Notes under the pieces: model-generated | Seen by the model: the letters and a program-made list of their open reading frames with translations, nothing else | Database searches by the model: none | What the model was told of the DNA's origin: nothing | Translations under genes and position numbers: made by a program | Origin: an uncultured Bacilli bacterium | GTDB taxonomy: Bacteria; Bacillota_I; Bacilli_A; RF39; UBA660 | Length of the DNA stretch: 6,008 nucleotides | Assembly (NCBI GenBank): GCA_947628245.1 | Contig: CANQZH010000076.1 | Coordinates: 1-6,008, forward strand | Direction of reading: 5' to 3' | Shown: positions 1-5,632 of the stretch, in pieces | Layout of the letters: the number at the start of each line of letters is the position of its first letter | Numbering within the stretch: position 1 is the first letter of the stretch

Positions 1-2
1 AT

Positions 3-683
3 TATATACTAAGGATATTCCCTTTTTTGTACATAATTATTTTCCCCTTTTTGTGCATTTTTATATTGACATTTACAGTTGGAGATAGATGGAGCTCACC
101 TGAAAAAAATACGTGTGATTTTAGTGGAAATGGTGATTTACTAAAAGGCTTAGATGATACAGCAAGAAAAATGATAGATAATGAAGTAATATGGAACATC
201 GGGGGTTTAGAGTTAGGTTTTAGAGTATTAGTAGATGAAGTTTATGAAAAAGAAAGAGGAACGACGACTCCACAAGATGAAAAAACAATGGAATATTATC
301 CGAATATATGGACTAAAGAAAATGATTCAACATATCATAATGGAATAGGATTAATGTATCCAAGTGATTATGGGTATGCCACAAATGGAGGAGAAGCTGG
401 AAGAGAAAATTGCTTAAAAATAAAATTAGGTGAATGGGATGTGTTTGGAAATGAAGAATGTGAAGATAATGATTGGTTAGAACCAATAGATATTAATGAT
501 AATTGGACTATATCACCGGATTTTTCAACCTCGCACGATGTGATTAAAGTCTTTTATTATAATGATTTTGGTGGTGCTAGCACCAATAGTTCTTCTAATG
601 TATATCCAGTCGCATATTTAACCACTTCAACAACAATCTATGATGGTGATGGAACTATTTCTAATCCTTATAAATTGAGGTAG
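3..683 (+). CDS. C-terminal part of a putative surface/secreted protein (IGLMYPSDYGYAT family), 5' partial
   Basis: The frame is open from the window edge to a TAG stop, so the true start probably lies upstream. A TTG at 27 with AAGGA at 11-15 is a weak alternative start. About 25 hydrophobic residues, including a repeated IFPFL, come first and look like a membrane segment or signal anchor. A soluble region follows with ARKMIDNEVIWNIGG, then NGIGLMYPSDYGYAT, spaced cysteines (REN-C, NEE-C), a DWL and a WTISP, then NVYPVAYL and the terminal GDGTISNPYKL. From memory, this order matches a large group of hypothetical exported proteins in uncultured Bacilli, whose usual forms are WTLTP or WLLSP and GVRPVVYL; it resembles the DUF6273 type. 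Their function is unknown to me. Isoleucine is mostly ATA and glycine mostly GGA here, unlike the ATT/GGT preference of the operon at 3065-6008, which fits a different origin. It may be a fragment or intact upstream; the window cannot tell. Confidence 0.6.
   Translation, partial: YILRIFPFLYIIIFPFLCIFILTFTVGDRWSSPEKNTCDFSGNGDLLKGLDDTARKMIDNEVIWNIGGLELGFRVLVDEVYEKERGTTTPQDEKTMEYYPNIWTKENDSTYHNGIGLMYPSDYGYATNGGEAGRENCLKIKLGEWDVFGNEECEDNDWLEPIDINDNWTISPDFSTSHDVIKVFYYNDFGGASTNSSSNVYPVAYLTTSTTIYDGDGTISNPYKLR
17..64 (+). repeat. Imperfect 24-bp tandem repeat (two copies)
   Basis: Positions 17-40 and 41-64 are adjacent copies matching at 19 of 24 bases. The shared core is TTCCC/TTTTTGT, then CAT, then TTAT. 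Translated in the frame of the downstream gene they give IFPFLYII and IFPFLCIF, so the repeat doubles an eight-residue hydrophobic block. Because 24 is a multiple of three, the duplication keeps the frame. It may be chance in AT-rich sequence, but the matching C-runs make a real duplication plausible. Confidence 0.45.
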
Positions 684-717
684 ATTATAATGATATTTTT
701 TGATAATATATAATCTA
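681..717 (+). other. Inverted repeat competing with the downstream terminator
   Basis: TAGATTATA (681-689, beginning at the stop codon of the preceding gene) is perfectly complementary to TATAATCTA (709-717), 9 bp with a 19-nt loop. The right arm overlaps the left arm of the terminator at 712-751, so the two hairpins exclude each other. This has the geometry of an anti-terminator, but all pairs except one are A-T, so it may be weak or accidental. Confidence 0.25.
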
Positions 718-751
718 GCGTGTAAATTAAAAAAACATACTAGATTTTTTT
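712..751 (+). terminator. Rho-independent terminator after the surface-protein gene
   Basis: AATCTAG (712-718) pairs with CTAGATT (740-746). After a C-A mismatch the stem continues as GTGT (720-723) with ACAT (735-738), closing an 11-nt A-rich loop. A run of seven T follows (745-751). The position 28 nt after the TAG stop fits termination of the first gene. Confidence 0.75.
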
Positions 752-780
752 ATTTATAAAATTTTCTTTTGATAAATATA

Positions 781-789
781 TGCTATAAT
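781..789 (+). promoter_or_regulatory. Extended -10 promoter for the S41 peptidase pseudogene
   Basis: TGCTATAAT matches the TGnTATAAT extended -10 element exactly. At 17 bp upstream there is only ATTTTC, so no good -35 box; the nearby TTGATA at 769-774 is too close to serve. It lies just downstream of the preceding terminator and just upstream of the AAGGAG at 796-801, consistent with a promoter for the gene that follows. Confidence 0.6.
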
Positions 790-795
790 TTATTT

Positions 796-801
796 AAGGA
801 G
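796..801 (+). promoter_or_regulatory. Orphan ribosome binding site facing an AAG codon
   Basis: AAGGAG lies exactly 8 nt upstream of an AAG triplet (810-812) in frame with the peptidase coding sequence. No ATG, GTG or TTG occurs in that frame between here and ATG 939. The simplest reading is that AAG replaces an original ATG. An ATT at 813-815, 11 nt away, would be the only noncanonical rescue start nearby. Confidence 0.6.
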
Positions 802-809
802 TTGTCTTT

Positions 810-1966
810 AAGATTAGTTTAAAATATCAAAAATTATATGAAAGTTTTATTAATCATTATAAGAAGTTTTCAGTTGATCCTTGGCACGAGATTAATGAAG
901 AAACATTAATTAATTTTTATAATTACTTAGTTAAATCTATGGATATTGATAATGATTATAATTTTAAATATTTTATGGATTATATAATTAAAAGATTAAG
1001 TGGTTTAGAAGATGCTCATACTAAATTTGTTTTGACTTCACCAATTCCTATTAATTTTAGAATTTTTGATAATGATGTAATAATTAATTATCCTTATAAA
1101 TTAAAAGGTAGTAAATTATTATCTATTAATAATATTTCTATTGATAAAGTTATTTTAGAATTAGAAGAAGTTATTACTTATGGAACTAGTGGTAAAAGAA
1201 AATATGAAATTGAAAATGATTTATTTAATCGATTTGTTTTATTTGGTCTTCCTTCTTTTAGAAATTGTAATGAATTAGACTTTAAAATTTTAAAATTAGA
1301 TGGCGATATATTAGAAATAAAATATAATAAAGATAAAGATTATACTAAAGATATGTTTAGTATGAGTAAATATCGTTATGGTAATAATTGTTCTTATAAA
1401 TTTATTGATAATTGTTTAGTTTATAATCATCGTTCTCTTCAACCTGGATTTGAAAAAATGATTATAAATGCTATGAATAATCTTAGAAAAGAAAATTTAG
1501 ATAATATTGATACTATTATTATTGATTTAAGAGGTAATACTGGAGGTAATTCTGCTTTAAATTAATTGATTTTTTAAATGAGCATAAAGATAAAAAATTA
1601 ATATGTTTAACTGATTATCGAGTTTTTTTAGGAGGTAGGTATGCTTTAAGAGATTTAATTAATTTAGGGGCTATAACGATTGGCGAAGAAATAAGTACAC
1701 CTCTAAATTGTTATGGCAATAGTAATTATCTTAATATTGATAAATATAGTTTTTCAGTTTCGGAATGTTATTTTCATCCTTTTGCTTTTTGGAATGCTTC
1801 TAGTAAAGAAGAATTTAAAAATGAAGCTACTTTAGAATTATTAAAACCATTAATATTTAAACCTGATATTTTAGTAAATGAAAGTAAAGAAGATTATATA
1901 AATGGAGTAGATACTATTTTAGAATATGCTATTTTTTATAGTAAAAATAATTTAAGAAAGATGTAA
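810..1966 (+). pseudogene. Degraded S41-family serine peptidase (tail-specific/tricorn-like)
   Basis: Two frames join into about 385 residues of one protein. Frame A (810-1562) holds an N-terminal helical part, GLEDAHTKF (the DGHT-type motif with the family's catalytic His, about residue 70 counted from codon 810), a PDZ-like middle (KLKGSKLLSINNISID), and the core strand TIIIDLRGNTGGN. It stops at TAA 1563-1565. The rest continues in the -1 frame from 1562 to TAA 1964-1966: LIDFLNEHKDKKLICLTDYR, then VFLGGRYALRDLINLGA, then ITIGEEISTPLNCYGNSN, and a C-terminal tail. Family members have F-S-[SG]-G after the LTD strand; here the nucleophile codon (1628-1630) is TTA, Leu instead of Ser. The start codon position is AAG. 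Three independent defects favour a pseudogene of a secreted or cytoplasmic peptidase-like protein. The long intact remainder suggests recent loss. Alternatives are programmed frameshifting at 1556-1562 or assembly errors. Codon use (ATT-rich) resembles the downstream operon, so it looks native. Confidence 0.8.
1556..1562 (+). other. Slippery heptamer T TTA AAT at the frame break
   Basis: TTTAAAT is in the X XXY YYZ phase of the upstream peptidase frame (tta aat), immediately before its TAA stop. A -1 slip here enters exactly the frame that encodes the C-terminal half. Such heptamers arise often by chance in AT-rich DNA, and no strong stimulatory stem-loop is obvious to me just downstream. Confidence 0.35.
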
Positions 1967-1967
1967 G

Positions 1968-1997
1968 AAAAATGTGTGTAGATTCATACATTTTTTT
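1968..1997 (+). terminator. Rho-independent terminator after the peptidase pseudogene
   Basis: An 11-bp stem pairs AAAAATGTGTG (1968-1978) with CATACATTTTT (1985-1995), containing one G-T pair, around a 6-nt TAGATT loop. The T run extends to 1997. It begins two bases after the TAA stop at 1964-1966. The A-run on the 5' side may let it act bidirectionally, although no - strand gene is seen. Confidence 0.75.
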
Positions 1998-2017
1998 GTT
2001 TATTAAAAAAAAGGAAA

Positions 2018-2054
2018 TTGATACCCTTATAGGTAATATATAAGTAGAAGGGTA
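2018..2054 (+). promoter_or_regulatory. Possible promoter with overlapping inverted repeats upstream of the Rpn gene
   Basis: TTGATA (2018-2023) could be a -35 box, with TATAAG (2039-2044, 15-bp spacer) or TAAGTA (2041-2046, 17-bp spacer) as a -10; neither is ideal. Inside it, TACCCTT (2022-2028) is complementary to AAGGGTA (2048-2054), and a shorter palindrome TACC-N6-GGTA occupies 2022-2035, between the -35 and -10. This is a common location for a repressor operator. No regulator is encoded nearby. Confidence 0.35.
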
Positions 2055-2086
2055 AATTATATTTACTTTTCAAAGAAAGGAGTAAT

Positions 2087-2104
2087 ATGATGAATAGTTC
2101 TTAA
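2087..2104 (+). pseudogene. Five-codon reading frame MMNSS, likely the detached start of the Rpn gene
   Basis: AAAGGAG (2076-2082) is the best ribosome binding site in this gap. It lies 4 nt from ATG 2087 and 7 nt from ATG 2090. The frame ends after MMNSS at TAA 2102-2104. Removing a single T from the tctt at 2099-2102 would fuse it as MNSSKLKSFFKQHRRSINL to the nuclease frame, so a 1-nt insertion is a likely explanation. A regulatory leader peptide is a less likely reading. Confidence 0.45.
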
Positions 2105-2147
2105 ATTGAAATCATTTTTCAAACAACATAGAAGGAGTATTAATTTA

Positions 2148-2990
2148 ATGAAAAATGCAGTTATTGATGAAAAGAAGAATAAAAAGGATTCATTTTATCT
2201 ATTAAATGATAATATTGTAAAAAAATTATTTACTAATGGTTCAAAGGCTAGTGAAGAATTTTTATATGAAATAATAAGTACGGTATTAAAAGTACCAAAA
2301 AAACAATTAAAAAGAGATTTTAGACTAATGCATCCAGAAATTGCTGTAAATGATAAAATGATTAATTCGGAAGCTGATTTAGTTTATGAAAATGATAAAA
2401 TTTATATTTCACTTGAATTTAATTATAATAATTATAAAGAATTATTAAGTAAAAATATATCTTATGTTTGCTGTTTATATTTAAAAGATTTACAACATAA
2501 AGAAAATTATAAAAATTTAAAAGAAATATATAGTATAAATATAGATGGCTTTGATTATTTTAAAAAAAATCAATTTATATATGAAAGTGAAATGTTTGAA
2601 AAAAACTTATTACTACCAAGAAATTTAAATATTCATTATGTTGATATAAATCTTGAATATTTAAAAAAGATAGGCTATAATAATATTGCAAGTGAATTAG
2701 AGAAATGGTGTTATATATTTGTTTGTGATAATGATCAAGTATTTAATGAGATATATGAAGAAGGTAGTTATATGAGAGAGTTTAGAAAAGAAGCTGAAAA
2801 ATTAAGTAGTGAATTAGATACAATGCTTTATTATGATAAGAAAAAGCTTGATCAAGAAATAGTTTATAATAATGGTAAAGAAGATGGCAAAAAAGAAATT
2901 GCTAAGAAAATGTTGGATGCAAATGAACCGATTGATAAAATTATGAATTTTACAAAATTGTCTAAAAATGAAATTTTAAAATTAAAGTAA
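2148..2990 (+). CDS. Rpn family recombination-promoting nuclease / putative transposase (PD-(D/E)XK)
   Basis: This 280-residue protein resembles the Rpn (formerly transposase_31/PDDEXK_2) group, which are DNA endonucleases that promote RecA-independent recombination in E. coli. Seen here: KNAVIDEKK, then NDNIVKKLF at the N-terminus; a PD-(D/E)XK core with Asp77 in SEADLVYE and Glu90-Phe-Asn92 in ISLEFNYN, where the usual ExK/ExQ is ExN; and a C-terminal charged segment GKEDGKKEIAKKML. The end, LSKNEILKLK, matches the family's usual 'G.EEGIEKGI..AKKML ... TGLS.EEI.KLK' tail, though with only one GKEDGK unit where relatives have several. Start choice: ATG 2148 has AAGGAG at 2132-2137 (10-nt spacer). 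TTG 2106 has no site at a usable distance, yet residues from 2106 (KSFFKQHRRSIN) look protein-like, so the original N-terminus was probably longer (see 2087-2104). Isoleucine is about half ATA, unlike the operon to the right, consistent with a mobile-associated gene. Confidence 0.75.
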   Translation: MKNAVIDEKKNKKDSFYLLNDNIVKKLFTNGSKASEEFLYEIISTVLKVPKKQLKRDFRLMHPEIAVNDKMINSEADLVYENDKIYISLEFNYNNYKELLSKNISYVCCLYLKDLQHKENYKNLKEIYSINIDGFDYFKKNQFIYESEMFEKNLLLPRNLNIHYVDINLEYLKKIGYNNIASELEKWCYIFVCDNDQVFNEIYEEGSYMREFRKEAEKLSSELDTMLYYDKKKLDQEIVYNNGKEDGKKEIAKKMLDANEPIDKIMNFTKLSKNEILKLK

Positions 2991-3020
2991 GTAAAACCTA
3001 TTGGTTAGCTTGCTTTTTTT
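2985..3020 (+). terminator. Rho-independent terminator overlapping the Rpn stop codon
   Basis: AAGTAAGT (2985-2992) pairs with GCTTGCTT (3008-3015) using two G-T pairs. After a small internal loop, AACC (2995-2998) pairs with GGTT (3003-3006) around a TATT loop, and seven T follow (3014-3020). The left arm contains the TAA stop at 2988-2990, so a terminating ribosome would cover the arm. It separates the nuclease gene from the operon downstream. Confidence 0.75.
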
Positions 3021-3033
3021 ATTATTTATTTTA

Positions 3034-3042
3034 TGATAAAAT
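3034..3042 (+). promoter_or_regulatory. Extended -10 promoter of the ymfI-ynbB-rlu operon
   Basis: TGATAAAAT fits the extended -10 pattern TGn-TAAAAT. The -35 position (3014-3019) falls in the T run of the preceding terminator and is not a recognisable box. The arrangement mirrors the promoter at 781-789. It is 23 nt upstream of the first start codon, leaving a very short leader with AAAGGA at 3049-3054. Confidence 0.55.
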
Positions 3043-3064
3043 ACTTTTAAAGGAAGTAATTGTT

Positions 3065-3733
3065 ATGAAAAAAGTTTTAATTACTGGTGGGACTAGAGGT
3101 TTAGGTAAAGAAATTGCTAAGGTTTTTGCTTTGGATGGTTATGAAATTTATTTAAATTATTTTGATAATGATGAAGAAGCATTTAAAACTAAAAATGAAT
3201 TATTTGAATATGGGGTTAATGTTTTATTAATAAAAGGTGATATTTCTGATGAAAGATTTGTTGATTATCTTTTTAATAAAATTGGTAATTTAGATGTTTT
3301 AGTTTGTAATGCTGGTATTGATAATGTTTGTGATATTAAAGATAAAAGTTATGTTTCTTTTAAAAGAGTTTTAGAAGTTAATTTGTTTGCTAATTTTTTA
3401 TTAACTCAAAAGTTTGGTTTACAAATGGAGAGTAATGGTTATGGTGTAATTATTTATATTAATTCTGATAATGTTATTGACAAAAATGATGATGTAACTT
3501 TAGAATATGATGTATCTAAATCTGGTTTATTAATGCTTGCTAAAGATTATGCTAAATATTTTAAAAATGTTAAAATTCATACTATTGCTCCTGGGTGGAT
3601 GGATACTGGTATGAATGATATTCCTGATGAATTTAAAGATGAGTTTAATTTTGTATCTACTAGTGATGTTGCGCGTTTAGTTTTAAAGCAAGTTAGTAGT
3701 AAAGAAAGTGGAAATGTTGAGGTGATTCGATGA
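3065..3733 (+). CDS. ymfI: SDR oxidoreductase, probable EF-P 5-aminopentanone reductase (YmfI-like)
   Basis: A 222-residue classical short-chain dehydrogenase with a Rossmann fold. TGGTRGLG (residues 7-14) is the TGxxxGxG nucleotide-binding motif and Arg11 favours NADP(H). GDIS (58-61) precedes NAGI (82-85). Asn106 (LEVN), Ser134 (INSD), Tyr148 and Lys152 (YDVSK) form the catalytic tetrad, and APGWMDTGM (175-183) is the post-catalytic PG motif. All key residues are present, so it should be active. It is shorter than FabG-type relatives and lacks the usual C-terminal 'G..i.vdGG'. SDR sequence alone cannot fix the substrate; FabG-like ketoreductase is the alternative. The YmfI call rests on the coupled ynbB. 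In B. subtilis YmfI is needed for 5-aminopentanol modification of EF-P, reducing the ketone intermediate. Start ATG has AAAGGA 10 nt upstream. The gene ends in TGA within ATGA, overlapping the next gene by 4 nt. Confidence 0.8.
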   Translation: MKKVLITGGTRGLGKEIAKVFALDGYEIYLNYFDNDEEAFKTKNELFEYGVNVLLIKGDISDERFVDYLFNKIGNLDVLVCNAGIDNVCDIKDKSYVSFKRVLEVNLFANFLLTQKFGLQMESNGYGVIIYINSDNVIDKNDDVTLEYDVSKSGLLMLAKDYAKYFKNVKIHTIAPGWMDTGMNDIPDEFKDEFNFVSTSDVARLVLKQVSSKESGNVEVIR

Positions 3734-4983
3734 AAGATTTAATTGGAATTAGTGATAAAACTTATGAATTATATTTAAAAGTTTTACCTAAGATTAGAAA
3801 GTCTTTTAAAGAAGTTGATGATATTTGTGAATATAATAATGCCAAAATGATGAAAGCTTTTTTTGATAATCATATTAATGAAAGTCATTTTAATATGACT
3901 ACTGGTTATGGTTATAATGATGAGGGAAGAGATGCTATTGAAAAAGTTTTTGCTCAAATTTTTAAGGCTGAAGCGGCTTTAGTTAGAACGCAATTTGTAT
4001 CAGGAAGTCATACTTTAGCTAAAACTTTTTTTGCGCTTTTAAGACCTAATGATTTACTTTTAAGTATCACAGGAACTCCTTATGATACTTTAGCTGAAGT
4101 AATAGGAATTAAAGATAATCCTAGTTCTTTATCATCTTTTGGAATTAAATATGATGAAATTGCTTTATTAAATGATGATTTTGATTATGATAAAATTAAG
4201 AAATATTTAGAAAATAATAAAGTTAAAGTTATTGAAATTCAAAGAAGTAAAGGATATTCTACGAGGAAAAGTATTAGTATAAGTAAAGTTAAAAAAGTTT
4301 GTAAATTAATTAAAGAAATATCTCCTCAAACAATTATTATGGTTGATAATTGTTATTGTGAGTTTGTTTCTAAGTTAGAACCTATTGAAGTTGGGGCTGA
4401 TATTGTTGTTGGTTCTTTAATTAAAAATTTAGGTGGTGGCATTGCGCCTAATGGGGGATATGTTGTAGGAAGAAAAGATCTTATTAATTTAGTTGGGGAA
4501 TCTTTAACTTTACCTGGTGAAGGATTAGATGTTGGACCTAGTTTAGGTGCTAATAAAATGTTTTTACAAGGTTTATTTTTGGCACCTACTATTGTTGGTA
4601 ATGCTTTAAAGGTAAGTATTCTTGCTAGTGCAATGTTAAGTGAATTAGGTTATGAAGTAAGTCCTTTATTTGACGAAGAAAAGGTTGATATTGTTTTGAA
4701 TATTTGCTTTGGTAATAAAGATGATTTAATTAATTATTGTAAGGGTATTCAAAGTGGTTCACCTATTGATAGTTATGTTAGTCCCGTACCAGTTAGTACT
4801 CCTGGTTATACTGATGAAATTATAATGGCTTCTGGAAGTTTTGTACAAGGTTCTAGTATTGAACTTTCTTGTGATGGACCAATTAGAGAACCTTACATTG
4901 CTTATCAACAAGGTGGTTTAACTTATGATAGTGGTAAAATTGGGGTTTTAAAGGCTATTGATAGGTTGATTAGTAATGAATAA
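3730..4983 (+). CDS. ynbB: PLP-dependent YnbB / methionine gamma-lyase-like family protein
   Basis: A 417-residue, full-length fold-type I PLP enzyme of the family also named 'aluminium resistance protein' or Met_gamma_lyase (PF06838). Landmarks: HFNMTTGYGYNDEGRD (53-68), QFVSGSHT (88-95, cofactor phosphate loop), SITGTPYDT (112-120), IEIQRSKGYSTRKS (168-181), MVDNCYCEF (204-212, Asp206 pairs with the pyridine nitrogen), and GSLIKNLGGGIAPNGGY (228-244, Lys232 is the expected Schiff-base lysine). The end carries PVPVSTPGYTDEIIMASGSF and a GLTYDSGKIG tail typical of the family. The reaction is not firmly known; gamma-lyase activity is inferred from the fold. In B. subtilis YnbB is required for EF-P 5-aminopentanolylation. 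The start lies in an ATGA overlap and has GAGGTGAT (3719-3726), a long match to the anti-Shine-Dalgarno, so it is both coupled and strongly initiated. It overlaps the next gene by 8 nt. Confidence 0.9.
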   Translation: MKDLIGISDKTYELYLKVLPKIRKSFKEVDDICEYNNAKMMKAFFDNHINESHFNMTTGYGYNDEGRDAIEKVFAQIFKAEAALVRTQFVSGSHTLAKTFFALLRPNDLLLSITGTPYDTLAEVIGIKDNPSSLSSFGIKYDEIALLNDDFDYDKIKKYLENNKVKVIEIQRSKGYSTRKSISISKVKKVCKLIKEISPQTIIMVDNCYCEFVSKLEPIEVGADIVVGSLIKNLGGGIAPNGGYVVGRKDLINLVGESLTLPGEGLDVGPSLGANKMFLQGLFLAPTIVGNALKVSILASAMLSELGYEVSPLFDEEKVDIVLNICFGNKDDLINYCKGIQSGSPIDSYVSPVPVSTPGYTDEIIMASGSFVQGSSIELSCDGPIREPYIAYQQGGLTYDSGKIGVLKAIDRLISNE

Positions 4984-5632
4984 AAGAAAGTTAGATATTT
5001 TATATGAAGATAAAAAATTATTAATTGTTAATAAACCTTCTAAGTTGTTAACAATTGCTACTGATAAAGAAAAAATTAAAACTTTATATTATGAAGTAAG
5101 CGAATATGTAAAAAAACAATATCCTAAAAATAAAGTATTTATTGTTAATCGAATTGATAAAGATACATCGGGGATTGTTGTTTTTGCTAAGGATGAAAAA
5201 ACTAAATTAGAGTATCAGAATAATTGGCAAGAATATGCTATTAGAAGAGAATATTTAGCTATTGTTGAGGGAAGAGTTTTAAAAGATAAAGATACTTTAG
5301 AAAATTATTTGCAAGAAGATAAAAATCATAATGTTTATATTAGTAATACAGGAGTTAAAGCTATTACTTCTTATGAAGTTTTAGCAAGAAATAAAAATTA
5401 TTCCTTATTAAAGATTAGAATATTTACGGGTAAGAAAAATCAAATTAGAGTTCAATTAAGTAATATTTCACATCCTATTGTGGGAGATAAAAAGTATCAT
5501 AGTAATAAAAATCCGTTAAATCGTTTAGGTTTACACGCTTACTTATTAGAACTTAAAATTAATGGTGAATATGTAATTATTAAGGCTAATGTTCCTAAAG
5601 AGTTTAAAATGATGTTTGATTGGAGGTATTAA
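4976..5632 (+). CDS. RluA-family pseudouridine synthase without S4 domain
   Basis: A 218-residue enzyme that converts uridine to pseudouridine in rRNA or tRNA. It opens with the family's LDILYEDKKLLIVNKPS (6-22). It has VNRIDKDTSGIVVFAK (57-72), where Asp61 is the catalytic aspartate of the HRLDxxTSG motif (here NRID), then RREYLAIVEG (89-98). GKKNQIRVQLS and HPIVGDKKY follow, the C-terminal RNA-binding and core motifs normally seen as GRxHQIRVHL and P..GD..Y. There is no N-terminal S4 domain, so the size resembles E. coli RluA rather than RluC/RluD. The target base cannot be read from sequence. The ATG lies inside the end of ynbB (8-nt overlap) with only a weak AGG upstream, suggesting translation by coupling. 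The stop TAA shares its last A with the next ATG. Confidence 0.88.
   Translation: MNKRKLDILYEDKKLLIVNKPSKLLTIATDKEKIKTLYYEVSEYVKKQYPKNKVFIVNRIDKDTSGIVVFAKDEKTKLEYQNNWQEYAIRREYLAIVEGRVLKDKDTLENYLQEDKNHNVYISNTGVKAITSYEVLARNKNYSLLKIRIFTGKKNQIRVQLSNISHPIVGDKKYHSNKNPLNRLGLHAYLLELKINGEYVIIKANVPKEFKMMFDWRY

Noticed and set aside
2..199. Minus-strand open frame of 65 codons
   Set aside because: It is antisense to a recognisable protein family on the + strand, and no known motif is seen in it.
939..1565. ATG 939 as the real start of the peptidase
   Set aside because: It has no ribosome binding site, and the same frame continues upstream with protein-like sequence to the AAGGAG at 796-801.
2022..2035. 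A true CsoR copper operator
   Set aside because: Only the TACC/GGTA half-sites fit, the centre differs, and no copper or persulfide gene is adjacent; kept only as a generic palindrome.
2087..2104. MMNSS as an amino-acid-sensing attenuator leader peptide
   Set aside because: It contains no run of a regulatory amino acid, and no terminator lies between it and the nuclease gene.
2106..2147. TTG 2106 as the start of the Rpn nuclease
   Set aside because: The nearest strong ribosome binding site ends 23 nt upstream, too far away; ATG 2148 has AAGGAG at a usable distance. The residues between are probably remnants of the original N-terminus.
2148..2990. Complete insertion sequence around the Rpn gene
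   Set aside because: I found no terminal inverted repeats or target-site duplications flanking it; it has its own ribosome binding site and terminator like an ordinary gene.
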